This document shows, in pieces, positions 1 to 8,256 of a DNA stretch of 64,000 nucleotides. The first letter of the stretch is position 1; every line of letters starts with the position of its first letter. The notes under the pieces are model-generated. The model was not told where the DNA came from. It saw only the letters and a program-made list of their open reading frames with translations, and did no database searches. Made by a program: the position numbers and the translations under genes. The stretch comes from Neobacillus sp. FSL H8-0543 (lineage in GTDB: Bacteria; Bacillota; Bacilli; Bacillales; Cytobacillaceae), in NCBI RefSeq assembly GCF_038592905.1, contig NZ_CP151943.1:4352501-4416500 (forward strand). The letters run 5' to 3'.

Positions 1-548
1 TACGCTTAAGTGAGATTGATAAGGTTATGCGCCCGCTTGATGGGACTGGTTATGATGAGAATTATTTCTTTTTTAATAAACCATTCTTCGTTCCATTTAT
101 CGCTGGGTTTAGTATGGTCGCACTTGGAGGTGCGGAGCGACTAATAGAAGAGTTCAAAGAACGTACAGAGAAGCGAACGAGGCTTCGTGGAGTAATCGCG
201 AAAGAATCACGTCATCAAGGTGTATTAGCTGAATTAAATATTCGCTATTTTGAGGCAGAGGGTTTAATGTCACGTGTTTTTGATATGCTAGAAAATTACA
301 ATCCAAATGATGGAGATCAGCGGGCAGAATTCGCTGCCATTCGCGCCAGAATTATTCATAATTGTACAGAGATTGCCCAAAGAGTGTTATTAGTACTTGG
401 TGGTTTTGCCTTATATAAAGGACACCCCGTTGAATTATTTTTTAGAGACATGCATGCCGTAAGTGCTCATCGATCTAATTTATATGATGACTCCATTGAG
501 GCATACGGGAAGTCATTATTTGGTTTTGAACATGGTGTAGTAGGTTAA
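1..548 (+). CDS. Flavin-dependent monooxygenase, acyl-CoA dehydrogenase fold (5' truncated)
   Basis: C-terminal half of a protein of the acyl-CoA dehydrogenase / HpaB-HsaA type flavin monooxygenase superfamily. The reading frame is open to base 3, so the true start lies outside the window; the Met at 27 is internal. The visible part is the C-terminal helical domain, ending in a block (FFRDMHAVSAHRSNLYDD) equivalent to the terminal block of the full-length paralogues at 1773, 8257 and 9728. Members of this group are FADH2/FMNH2-using oxygenases that hydroxylate aromatic or steroid rings with a separate flavin reductase. The substrate cannot be deduced. It is probably the first visible gene of the catabolic island. 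Confidence 0.75.
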   Translation, partial: RLSEIDKVMRPLDGTGYDENYFFFNKPFFVPFIAGFSMVALGGAERLIEEFKERTEKRTRLRGVIAKESRHQGVLAELNIRYFEAEGLMSRVFDMLENYNPNDGDQRAEFAAIRARIIHNCTEIAQRVLLVLGGFALYKGHPVELFFRDMHAVSAHRSNLYDDSIEAYGKSLFGFEHGVVG

Positions 549-618
549 GAGGGGGAATGCCTAGAAAACACTTTGAAAAGGTTTCTAATTGTAAGGATTC
601 GCAAAAGCAGTTTTATCG

Positions 619-661
619 AATTTAGGAGGGGTAATAGTATGAAATCAAAAGAGAAAAAGTA
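619..661 (+). pseudogene. Vestigial start of a DctP-like gene (mini-ORF with strong RBS)
   Basis: A strong Shine-Dalgarno (AGGAGGGG, about 625-632) precedes ATG at 639 and a seven-codon frame (MKSKEKK) ending in TAA. The arrangement resembles the start of the dctP gene at 3077 (aggaggaatagt before ATG, then Lys/Arg-rich codons). It looks like the 5' stub left after deletion of a TRAP binding-protein gene. A translated leader is the alternative. Low confidence. Confidence 0.25.
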
Positions 662-710
662 ACTATTCACTATAAATGGGGCACTTAAAAAGATAAAGAG
701 GTGAAATCCA

Positions 711-1685
711 ATGGTAGAACCCGTAGTAAGAGGAAAGGCTAAAGTTATTTTTGGAGAAGGTCCCTTATGGGATTATGATAAGGGATGTCTTTATTGGGTA
801 GATTTAGATCAAAAGCAATTATTATCTTATAATCCGAGAAATGAACAGCATATTAAGTATCAATTACCGGCAATGGCAAATGGAGTGGTGAAATATACTG
901 AGGATGAATTAATTCTTTTAATGACGGATGGCTTGTATTTATTTAATTTAAAGGATGAAACCATCACCCCACTCCTAAAACCTGAGGGTTTAAATGAAAG
1001 AATCCTTTTAAACGACGGGAAATGTGACCCAGAAGGGAGAATTTGGGCAGGGTCGGCCGATATTCGTTTTAGAGATGTGAAAGAATCAGAGGACCACGAA
1101 GCTCATGAATTTACGGATAAATTATCATGCCTTTATAGAATTGATAAAAACTTAAACACAGAGATACTAAAAGACCAATTAGTCATCTCCAATGGTCTAG
1201 ATTGGGATCCTGATAGAAATATCTTTTATCATGTTGATTCAGCGGCCCAATCTATTTATAAATATGATTATGATCCTGAATCAGGAGGAATTTTAAATCA
1301 AGAAATTGTTTATACATTCGAGGATCTTGATGGATTTCCTGATGGAATGACGATAGATAAAGAAGGAATGCTCTTCGTAGCCTTGTTCAAAGCAGGTCCA
1401 GTAGCAAGTGTTACTCCGAAACATGGAGTAATTGCTAAAATTGATCCATTGAGTAAAAAATGGGTGGATTCGATTATTGTCCCTACTTCCCATGTAACTT
1501 CTTGCTGCTTTGGAGGAGAGGATTTAAAGACATTATTTATTACGACCGCATTAGCGCCATTACCAGAATCAGAAAGGGCTGAACAACCGTTAGCTGGTCG
1601 TCTTTTTTCAGTGGATTTAGAGGTTGGAGGTTATAAAGCCACTCCGTATAAAAAAACAAGTCGAAAGATAGTTGGGAACATTTAA
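711..1685 (+). CDS. SMP-30/gluconolactonase/LRE family lactone hydrolase
   Basis: A 324-residue protein of the SMP-30/regucalcin six-bladed beta-propeller family, of usual full length. Visible family signatures are GEGPLWD near residues 15-21 (metal-ligand Glu), LNDGKCDPEGRIWAGS (about 98-113), SNGLDWD (about 163) and DGFPDGMTID (about 206). These carry the Asn/Asp residues that bind the divalent metal. The family hydrolyses sugar lactones and related cyclic esters. In this island it could open a lactone formed during ring catabolism, which is inference. An RBS (AAAGAGGTGAAA) lies just before the ATG. No signal peptide, so cytoplasmic. Confidence 0.85.
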   Translation: MVEPVVRGKAKVIFGEGPLWDYDKGCLYWVDLDQKQLLSYNPRNEQHIKYQLPAMANGVVKYTEDELILLMTDGLYLFNLKDETITPLLKPEGLNERILLNDGKCDPEGRIWAGSADIRFRDVKESEDHEAHEFTDKLSCLYRIDKNLNTEILKDQLVISNGLDWDPDRNIFYHVDSAAQSIYKYDYDPESGGILNQEIVYTFEDLDGFPDGMTIDKEGMLFVALFKAGPVASVTPKHGVIAKIDPLSKKWVDSIIVPTSHVTSCCFGGEDLKTLFITTALAPLPESERAEQPLAGRLFSVDLEVGGYKATPYKKTSRKIVGNI

Positions 1686-1729
1686 TACCATTTTACCCAG
1701 GTTAAAAATATTGATTCACTAAACCGTTT

Positions 1730-1744
1730 AATATTCTGAATATT
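1730..1744. promoter_or_regulatory. CodY-like box upstream of the monooxygenase at 1773
   Basis: AATATTCTGAATATT is a perfect 15-bp palindrome around a central T and differs from the CodY consensus AATTTTCWGAAAATT at two positions. It lies 28 bp before the ATG at 1773, where bound CodY would block transcription. Similar motifs precede 6536, 8257 and 9728. Binding is inferred. Confidence 0.4.
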
Positions 1745-1772
1745 ATAATAAAATGGAAAGAGAAGTGAGTTT

Positions 1773-2963
1773 ATGCAAAAAAATATACTAGAATTAAACA
1801 AAGATTTAGTAGGCAGGGCACGTGATTTTATTCCAAAGTTAAGAGAATACAGTTCAGATATTGATGATAATAGTAGGATACCGAATGAAATTGTTAAAGA
1901 TTTACAGGAGGCAGGGCTATTAAAGGTTCTTCGCCCAAAAATGTTTGGAGGATACCAAACAAATATGCGAACCTATGCAGAAGTTGTGACGGAGATATCT
2001 CGTGGAAACGGATCCGTTGGTTGGTTTGTTGCATTAAGTAATATTAGAGATTACATGATTTCTTATGTCTTTGGTCAAAAAGCATTGGATGAGATTTATG
2101 GGACTGGTGATGATGTTGTATTAGCTGGGAATTTTAAACCTGTAAAGTGTGATATCAAAAAAGTAGAAGGCGGTTATTATATAAATGAAGCTCAGTGGCC
2201 ATTCGTATCTGGGGGTCCACATGCTGACTGGTGCTACTTTGGTTTCCCACTTGATGTTGAAGGTGAAATAGAGATGGCAATAATGGTGGTGCCTCGTGAA
2301 GAATTAGAAATATTAGATGATTGGGATGTTATGGGCTTAAGGGGTTCAGCTAGTAATAGCGTTCGAGTTAAAGATGTATTTGTTCCAGAACATCGCGTTT
2401 CATTAGATCGGTTAGCGCGAGCGAGGCACTATATGATTGAACCATTAAAGGATGTGCCTTTATATAGTACCCCATTTGTTCCATCTCTTTCATTATCCAT
2501 TGTTGGACCTGCATTAGGGTTAGCACAGGCAGCGATGGATTTCCATATGGAACGAGTGATGAAAGCTGGTATCGGAAATACGTACTATACAAAAATGAGT
2601 GAGGCACCGATTACTCATAGGCAAATAGGTTTGGCACAATTAAAAATCGATTCCGCAGAACTACATCTTTATAGGGCAGTTGATCGGTTGGATGCCTTTT
2701 CGGAGCAAGGCCACCATATGACTACTGGGGAAATCGTACAAATGAAGGCAGATTTTGGTTATGTGAATCAACTTTGTAAGGAAGCCATTGATTTAATGCT
2801 TGAAGGATCTGGGTCTATCTTTACGTATAAATGGAATCAATTTCAGTTAGTTTATCGTGATTTTTTAACCATGCATCTACATTTATTTATTACTCCTTCT
2901 AGCTTAATTGAAACCTACGGTCGGGTTTTATGCGGCATGGAACCTAACACATATTTTGTTTAA
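1773..2963 (+). CDS. Flavin-dependent monooxygenase, HsaA/acyl-CoA dehydrogenase-like
   Basis: 396 residues, full length for the Acyl-CoA_dh N/M/C fold. It belongs to the monooxygenase branch (HsaA/HpaB/DszC-like) and not to beta-oxidation dehydrogenases. Recognisable blocks are the N-terminal helix ending RPKMFGGYQ (about 57-65), the middle beta-domain WPFVSGGPHADW and WDVMGLRGSASNSV (flavin/substrate region), and the C-terminal LMLEGSGS plus YRDFLTMHLH. These enzymes take reduced flavin from a partner reductase; none is encoded in the window. It is a paralogue of the genes at 8257 and 9728. The AGAGAAGTGAG RBS precedes the ATG. Exact hydroxylation substrate unknown. Confidence 0.8.
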   Translation: MQKNILELNKDLVGRARDFIPKLREYSSDIDDNSRIPNEIVKDLQEAGLLKVLRPKMFGGYQTNMRTYAEVVTEISRGNGSVGWFVALSNIRDYMISYVFGQKALDEIYGTGDDVVLAGNFKPVKCDIKKVEGGYYINEAQWPFVSGGPHADWCYFGFPLDVEGEIEMAIMVVPREELEILDDWDVMGLRGSASNSVRVKDVFVPEHRVSLDRLARARHYMIEPLKDVPLYSTPFVPSLSLSIVGPALGLAQAAMDFHMERVMKAGIGNTYYTKMSEAPITHRQIGLAQLKIDSAELHLYRAVDRLDAFSEQGHHMTTGEIVQMKADFGYVNQLCKEAIDLMLEGSGSIFTYKWNQFQLVYRDFLTMHLHLFITPSSLIETYGRVLCGMEPNTYFV

Positions 2964-3046
2964 TTTGAATACTAATTTGATTTGCACTTTCTAGGAAAAA
3001 ATCCTACAAGGATGCAATAATAATTCCTAGGTTTTTGAATGTTAAA

Positions 3047-3061
3047 AATTTTGTTTAAATT
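3047..3061. promoter_or_regulatory. Weak CodY-like box overlapping the dctP leader
   Basis: AATTTTGTTTAAATT matches 12 of 15 positions of the CodY consensus and lies directly before the dctP RBS. In AT-rich DNA a three-mismatch match is weak evidence alone; listed because of the stronger boxes on neighbouring units. Confidence 0.2.
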
Positions 3062-3076
3062 ATGAGGAGGAATAGT

Positions 3077-4189
3077 ATGAAAAGAGGAAAGAAAAAGTGG
3101 TCAATGTTTTTAATGGCAATTGTGAGTTTACTAGTATTAACTCTAGCTGCATGTGGAGGTTCGGATCAGAGTTCTTCCAAAGAAGGAGGTTCGGATGAGA
3201 AAGCATCTGATGGTGACGTAATAGAATTAGTTGTAAATAGCTGGTTTGCAAGTGATGCTGACGTTCCAAACAATGTTTGGAAACCATGGGAAAAATATGT
3301 AGAAGAAAAGACAGAAGGAAGGGTAAAAGTAACGGTTCATTATAACGGAGCCCTTGCTAAATCGAATGAAATTTTAGAAGGCGTACAAAGCGGATTGTTT
3401 GATGTTGGTATGGCATTAGCACTCTATTATGAAGATTCACAGTTGTTTCCACTCACAGTGGGCGAGTTACCATTTACAGCGGGTGGTGACCCAGATAAGT
3501 CTGCGGAAATTATTCAGGAATTCTCAGCTGAATATGCCAATGAAATTTGGGATGGTGTCGTTAAGGTTGGTGTAGGTGCTCCGCCTCCGAACTATATTTA
3601 TTCAACAGCGCCAATTACCAGTATTGACTATATGAAAGGTAAATCTGTTCGTGGCTCAACAGATTCTGAAGCATTATTAATTAAGACCATGGGAGGTACA
3701 CCTACACAAGTAACTTTTGAAGAACTTTATAATTCACTAGATAAAGGGCTAATCGATTCATTTTTTAGTACACATGATGTGTATTCTAATCTACAGTTGA
3801 TTGATGTTGCACCATATTTTGTGGATAAACCAATAAAATTTGTTATGGCAACTGCCATTATGAATGAAGACTTCTTCAATTCATTGCCCAAGGATTTACA
3901 AACTATGTTTGTAGAAGATCTTAATCCAAAATGGGAAGATTTATTTGAAGGAAATGCTAGGAAAATAATGGAGAAGGATCCGGAAATTGCAAAAATGGTA
4001 AAAGATGCTGGTGGTAGTGTGGCTGAATTTTCCAACAAAGATTTAATGGAATTTCAGAAGTATGGTGCTCCAGTTTGGGACCAATGGGTAAAGAAAGCGA
4101 ACGATAAAGGCTACCCTGGTGAGGAAATGCTAGAACGCTATATTGAAATTTCTAGAGAACATGGTGTTGACTTAGAATTTCTTAAATAA
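3077..4189 (+). CDS. dctP: TRAP transporter substrate-binding lipoprotein, DctP family
   Basis: 370 residues from the ATG at 3077. An in-frame ATG at 3062 overlaps the AGGAGG (3065-3070), which serves the later start. The N-terminus is a lipoprotein signal: MKRGKKK, a hydrophobic stretch, then a LAAC lipobox, so the mature protein is tethered outside the membrane by a diacylglyceryl-Cys. The rest is a DctP/TAXI-like periplasmic-type domain with the typical VRGSTDSE block near residue 185 (conserved Arg that binds carboxylate ligands). It delivers an organic acid to the DctQ/DctM permease encoded next. The ligand is probably the growth substrate of the island, by inference. Confidence 0.9.
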   Translation: MKRGKKKWSMFLMAIVSLLVLTLAACGGSDQSSSKEGGSDEKASDGDVIELVVNSWFASDADVPNNVWKPWEKYVEEKTEGRVKVTVHYNGALAKSNEILEGVQSGLFDVGMALALYYEDSQLFPLTVGELPFTAGGDPDKSAEIIQEFSAEYANEIWDGVVKVGVGAPPPNYIYSTAPITSIDYMKGKSVRGSTDSEALLIKTMGGTPTQVTFEELYNSLDKGLIDSFFSTHDVYSNLQLIDVAPYFVDKPIKFVMATAIMNEDFFNSLPKDLQTMFVEDLNPKWEDLFEGNARKIMEKDPEIAKMVKDAGGSVAEFSNKDLMEFQKYGAPVWDQWVKKANDKGYPGEEMLERYIEISREHGVDLEFLK

Positions 4190-4203
4190 TAATGAGTAAA
4201 AAA

Positions 4204-4240
4204 ACTAAGGTGTATGATTAGTTAATCTATACACCTTAGT
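4204..4240 (+). terminator. Perfect 12-bp hairpin between dctP and dctQ
   Basis: ACTAAGGTGTAT pairs perfectly with ATACACCTTAGT across a 13-nt loop. No U-run follows. It is more likely a processing or partial-termination element that keeps dctP mRNA more abundant than dctQM than a full terminator. Confidence 0.55.
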
Positions 4241-4314
4241 TAATAATAAATTTGCCCTTATCCCTTTTTTCATAAACTTATAGATATAAAAATCTAAAAC
4301 CTGAGGGTGATTAA

Positions 4315-4806
4315 ATGAAAGTATTTTCTACTAGCGTGTTTTATATGATGAATACATTGAAAATCATTGGCATGATTTGTGTAGCCTTAGTAATGGTTAT
4401 TATATCGGCTGGGGTCATCTCGCGTTTATTGGGTAGTCCGTTGTTAGGAGTTATTGAATTGGCTGAAATTATCCACTTTGTTGTCATTATATTCTCGTTC
4501 GGGTATACACAATCAAAAAAGGAACATATCGCCATTGGCTTATTGGTTGATCGTTATTCACCTAAAGTTCAATTGATTTTTGATAATATTGCGCACGTCC
4601 TAACCGTTTTCGTCTGCATCGTAATCACTTATATATTCTTTTTACATTCAATGGAAGAGACAAAAACGACTTTATTATTGGATTTTCCCTTTATGGTATT
4701 AAAAATCATAGTAACAATTGGATTTTTTGTTTGGGGACTAGTTGCGCTTAGTCAAATTAGCTTCAAAACTCCACTGTCCGAGAAAGAAGTGACGCCAGAT
4801 GTCTAG
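4315..4806 (+). CDS. TRAP transporter small permease, DctQ family
   Basis: 163 residues, four predicted membrane helices (about 10-30, 47-65, 87-110, 125-147), matching the DctQ small subunit in size and topology. The block LGVIELAEIIHFVVIIFSFGYTQ is typical of the family (given here only as a landmark near residues 42-65). DctQ associates with the large DctM subunit to form the Na+-coupled transporter. The ATG is preceded by a modest RBS (TGAGGGTGA). The 3' end overlaps the next gene by 8 bp, indicating translational coupling. Confidence 0.88.
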   Translation: MKVFSTSVFYMMNTLKIIGMICVALVMVIISAGVISRLLGSPLLGVIELAEIIHFVVIIFSFGYTQSKKEHIAIGLLVDRYSPKVQLIFDNIAHVLTVFVCIVITYIFFLHSMEETKTTLLLDFPFMVLKIIVTIGFFVWGLVALSQISFKTPLSEKEVTPDV

Positions 4807-6097
4807 TACTATGATTGGAATAATATTCATTATTGTTATGTTCCTTTTGCTAACTATCAGAGTGCCAGTTGCGATTTCAATGGCTGTTCCAGCGATACTA
4901 GGAATATTATTTATGAGAGATTGGAACGTTTTAGTAAATGTTATTGATGTAACGGTTATGAAAAACTCTTTAAGTTATACGATGACCACGATTGCCATGT
5001 TTGTCCTCATGGGGGAATTAATGAATGCTTCTGGAATCAGCAATAGTTTATATGATACTTTCAAAGTATGGTTTGGTAAAGTTCGAGGTGGAATGGCGCT
5101 TGCAACGGTTACTGCAGGAGCAATGTTCGCAGCCTCCTCAGGATCAAGCATTGCAACAACAGCTTCTCTAGGAACGGTTGCCTCGAAAGAGATGATAAAT
5201 AATAATTATAGTAAGGCTTTAACAAGTGGTTCCATTATAGCAGGCGGATCATTAGGGATATTGATCCCACCTAGTACCTTTATGGTTTTGTATGGTGTAA
5301 TTGCGCAACAGCATATTGGGAAACTTTTAATTGCAGGCTTATTGCCAGGATTATTATTAACTCTTCTTTATATTATAACAGTAGTGATCTATGTGAAAAT
5401 ACACCCTACTGCTGCGGATATAGGGCAAGGAAGTTCTTGGTCAAACCGCTTTAAAAGCTTATCGAGTATTTTGCCTATCGTTATCCTGTTTACTTTTGTT
5501 ATTGGGGGACTTTTCATAGGTTTATTTGGACCAACTGAAGCTGCAAGTATGGGAGCCTTAGGCGCTGCAGTTATTGCCTTAATAAAAAGAAAACTGACGT
5601 TTAAAGTTATTGTCGAAGTGTTAGAAAAAACCCTTAAAACAGTGGGTACCTTATTTGGGATTTTATTATCCGCTCTCCTTTTAAATAGTTTCATTGTTCA
5701 ATCAGGTTTACCAGCATATCTAAATGATTTTCTAACGGGTTTAACCTTAGCACCCGTATATATCTTTATTATTATTGTGTTGATGTATATTATTTTAGGC
5801 GCATTTATGGATGCAATGGCAGCTATGCTTGTTACGTTCCCGATTGTTTTGCCATTAATAGAATCATTGGGGTATGACCTTATCTGGTTTGGTGTTGTGA
5901 TGTGTATTTTAATGGAATTGGCATTAATTTCACCGCCTATAGGGATGAGCATATTTGTCTTAAATGGTGTATCACCAGAATTAGGCTTGGGCAATATCTA
6001 TAAAGGGGCATTAGCTTTTTGTATCCCTATTCTTGTACTAATTGTATTAGTCTATATTTTCCCAGGTATTGTCATGCTATTACCAAGTCACTTATAG
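4799..6097 (+). CDS. TRAP transporter large permease, DctM family
   Basis: 432 residues with about 12 hydrophobic helices, standard length for DctM. Family landmarks are FVLMGELMNASGIS (about 66-79), AMFAASSGSSIATTASLG (about 107-124), GGSLGILIPPSTFMVLYG (about 148-165) and EAASMGALGAA. Sodium-driven uptake of a carboxylate delivered by DctP is the known family role. It overlaps the small permease by 8 bp. The operon ends here; the next 430 bp hold a gene remnant and a terminator. Confidence 0.9.
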   Translation: MSSTMIGIIFIIVMFLLLTIRVPVAISMAVPAILGILFMRDWNVLVNVIDVTVMKNSLSYTMTTIAMFVLMGELMNASGISNSLYDTFKVWFGKVRGGMALATVTAGAMFAASSGSSIATTASLGTVASKEMINNNYSKALTSGSIIAGGSLGILIPPSTFMVLYGVIAQQHIGKLLIAGLLPGLLLTLLYIITVVIYVKIHPTAADIGQGSSWSNRFKSLSSILPIVILFTFVIGGLFIGLFGPTEAASMGALGAAVIALIKRKLTFKVIVEVLEKTLKTVGTLFGILLSALLLNSFIVQSGLPAYLNDFLTGLTLAPVYIFIIIVLMYIILGAFMDAMAAMLVTFPIVLPLIESLGYDLIWFGVVMCILMELALISPPIGMSIFVLNGVSPELGLGNIYKGALAFCIPILVLIVLVYIFPGIVMLLPSHL

Positions 6098-6130
6098 CGA
6101 AGGTAGTAAGATTTAATCGTTTTAGGCTAA

Positions 6131-6265
6131 GGTCATACTTTTATTTCTGAAGAATCATTCAGTTGGGATGAGATCAGTGATGACAGGTATAAAGCAACTG
6201 GAAATGCCGCATTAACTGATAGTATATGTGTTCCGCAAGGCAGTAAATGGTGGTTTGGTTCTTAG
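6131..6265 (+). pseudogene. Remnant of an unrecognised coding sequence
   Basis: Between two stops a frame of about 44 codons reads as convincing protein (GHTFISEESFSW, ISDDRYKATGNAAL, ICVPQGSKWWFGS then TAG) but has no start codon or RBS. Composition and the compact ending look like the C-terminal tail of a deleted enzyme. I could not assign a family. The rest of the 6098-6535 gap shows only the downstream terminator and a CodY-like box. Confidence 0.35.
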
Positions 6266-6355
6266 GTGGATATTTTCAAATATAATGGATACCAATAAAA
6301 AATGGTGAAAAACCAAAAGTTTTCAACTAATTTTTAATCTAGAAACATATGACGG

Positions 6356-6370
6356 AATTTTCTAAAATTT
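6356..6370. promoter_or_regulatory. CodY-like box upstream of the flavoprotein at 6536
   Basis: AATTTTCTAAAATTT has two mismatches to the CodY consensus AATTTTCWGAAAATT. The same 14-mer (AATTTTCTAAAATT) recurs exactly at 8193 and with one change at 9628. It lies before a terminator-like hairpin, 166 bp from the start at 6536. Confidence 0.4.
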
Positions 6371-6403
6371 GAGTATGAATAGATAAAAATTAATGATAAA
6401 ATT

Positions 6404-6453
6404 TCCCTCTTAAGAGATGGTGAGTATACCCAGCTTAAAAAGAGGGATTTTTT
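6404..6453 (+). terminator. Intrinsic terminator or leader attenuator
   Basis: TCCCTCTT (6404) pairs with AAGAGGGA (6440), followed by seven T. It lies between the CodY-like box and the start at 6536. It either ends an upstream transcript or attenuates the leader. Confidence 0.7.
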
Positions 6454-6535
6454 ATCATTCATCCTATTCGTTTTTATTTAAAGTTATCAATCTCTAATAC
6501 TCGTTTGAAATTTCCATAGAAAGTAGGTAGAAATA

Positions 6536-8035
6536 TTGAATGAAAAATTGATCTATAAAACTGATGTTGTTGTCGTTGGTGCTGGGAATGCTGCAATGTC
6601 TGCAGCAATTGCGGCTCGTGAAAATGGAGCAAACGTAATCGTACTGGAGAAAGCACCTGAAACACAAAAAGGTGGAAACACAACCTATACCCACGGATCA
6701 ATTCGTTTTGCTTATAACGGAGTAGAGGACCTAAAAGAGATTATGCCTGATTTAACTCCAGAGGAGATTGAAATGTCTGATTTTGGAACCTATCCAGAGG
6801 AAGAGTTTTTCGATGATATGTGTCGGGTAACGGATTATCGAACCAATCCTGAGCTGGCTTCGCTTTTAACAAGTAAAAGCTTTGAAACGATGAAATGGCT
6901 GAAAGACCACAAGGTCAGATTTGTCCCTATTTATGGTCGTCAAGCCTTTAAAGTAGACGGAAAGTTTAAATTCTGGGGTGGGATGATTGTAGAATCCGCT
7001 GGCGGAGGTCCTGGCTTAGTAGAATCATTACACAATGAAGCAAAAAAGTTAGGTGTACAGGTTTTGTTCAATGCGATGGCAACGGAACTCATTCACGACG
7101 ATGATGGGGTTCATGGCGTTATATTTAAACATAATGGAAAAACAACCGAAGTTCATGCAAAATCTGTTATCCTAGCTTCTGGAGGGTTCCACGCCAATCA
7201 AGAAATGCGAACTCGTTATCTCGGTCCGAAGTGGGATCTCGCTCATGCTAGGGGCAGTCGCTTTAACACAGGAGAAGGAATTAAAATGGCTTTGGATATC
7301 GGTGCCTTGCCATATGGCAACTGGTCTGGTGCCCATTCTGTTGGCGGGGATCGCTATTTACCGGATTTTACAGAAGGATTTCAAAGATTAAGTTATCCGT
7401 TTGGGATTATGGTCAATGCAGAAGGAAAACGGTTTGTTGACGAAGGAGCAGACTTCCGCAACTATACTTATGCAAAATACGGAAAAATCATTCTTGAACA
7501 GACTGGACAATTTGCTTGGCAAATTTTTGATCAAAAGGTTTCTCGTTTATTACGAGATGAGTATAAAGTAAAGCAAGTAACCAAGGTAAAGGCCAATACA
7601 TTGGAAGAATTAGCAGAAAAATTAGACGGCGTAAATCCTGAAGGCTTTCTTGAAGAAGTAAAAAGATACAATGCTTCTGTCGCCCAAGACATTCCATTTA
7701 ATCCAAATATCAAAGATGGACGTTGTACTGAAGGTCTTGAGGTTAAAAAGTCGAATTGGGCAAATACAATCGATGAAGGCCCATTCGAAGCTTACGGGGT
7801 AACGTGCGGGATTACCTTTACATTTGGCGGATTAAAAATAAATACTCAATCTGAAGTCCAAGATATTTTGTCACAGTCTATTCCAGGACTTTTTGCAGCA
7901 GGAGAGTTAGTAGGAGGACTTTTCTATTTTAACTATCCAGGTGGAGCAGGCTTAATGGCTGGTTCCGTTTTTGGGAAAATTGCTGGTGAACATGCAGCCA
8001 GATTTGTAAAACAGCTAGAGGAAATTAAAGCATAA
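6536..8035 (+). CDS. FAD-dependent oxidoreductase, tricarballylate dehydrogenase (TcuA)/fumarate reductase flavoprotein family
   Basis: 499 residues from a TTG start with AGGTAG upstream. The N-terminal Rossmann motif VVVGAGNAAMSAA (about 11-23) and GGNTTYTHGSIR (about 45-56) are typical of TcuA-like flavoproteins. Near the C-terminus GLFAAGELVGGLFYFNYPGG and GLMAGSVFGKIAG close the FAD site. The family oxidises or reduces C-C bonds next to carboxylates, or of ring ketones such as 3-ketosteroids, using tightly bound FAD. It has no signal peptide or covalent-haem domain, so it is cytoplasmic. It is one of three such enzymes in the island (also 14213 and 18458). Substrate not deducible. Confidence 0.82.
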   Translation: MNEKLIYKTDVVVVGAGNAAMSAAIAARENGANVIVLEKAPETQKGGNTTYTHGSIRFAYNGVEDLKEIMPDLTPEEIEMSDFGTYPEEEFFDDMCRVTDYRTNPELASLLTSKSFETMKWLKDHKVRFVPIYGRQAFKVDGKFKFWGGMIVESAGGGPGLVESLHNEAKKLGVQVLFNAMATELIHDDDGVHGVIFKHNGKTTEVHAKSVILASGGFHANQEMRTRYLGPKWDLAHARGSRFNTGEGIKMALDIGALPYGNWSGAHSVGGDRYLPDFTEGFQRLSYPFGIMVNAEGKRFVDEGADFRNYTYAKYGKIILEQTGQFAWQIFDQKVSRLLRDEYKVKQVTKVKANTLEELAEKLDGVNPEGFLEEVKRYNASVAQDIPFNPNIKDGRCTEGLEVKKSNWANTIDEGPFEAYGVTCGITFTFGGLKINTQSEVQDILSQSIPGLFAAGELVGGLFYFNYPGGAGLMAGSVFGKIAGEHAARFVKQLEEIKA

Positions 8036-8056
8036 TAGGCCTTATCTAATGAAAAA

Positions 8057-8099
8057 CAAAATCCCATTGGGGGTAACCTTTGGGATTTTGTATTTTTGT
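8057..8099 (+). terminator. Intrinsic terminator after the flavoprotein at 6536
   Basis: AAAATCCCA pairs with TGGGATTTT across a 14-nt loop, followed by a T-rich tail. Confidence 0.75.
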
Positions 8100-8192
8100 T
8101 TCCACAGAATACTGCCAATTTGTAAAAACAAATAAAGATTGTTTATATTTGAGGAAAAATTGAAGGGTTTTTCATCTTTAATTATAATTCAT

Positions 8193-8207
8193 AATTTTCT
8201 AAAATTA
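8193..8207. promoter_or_regulatory. CodY-like box upstream of the monooxygenase at 8257
   Basis: AATTTTCTAAAATTA shares its first 14 bases with the box at 6356 and has three mismatches to the CodY consensus. It ends 49 bp before the start codon, in the promoter region. Confidence 0.38.
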
Positions 8208-8256
8208 AGTTAAGAATAAAATACTCATTTTTTATATAAAAGGGAGATGTTTTTGA

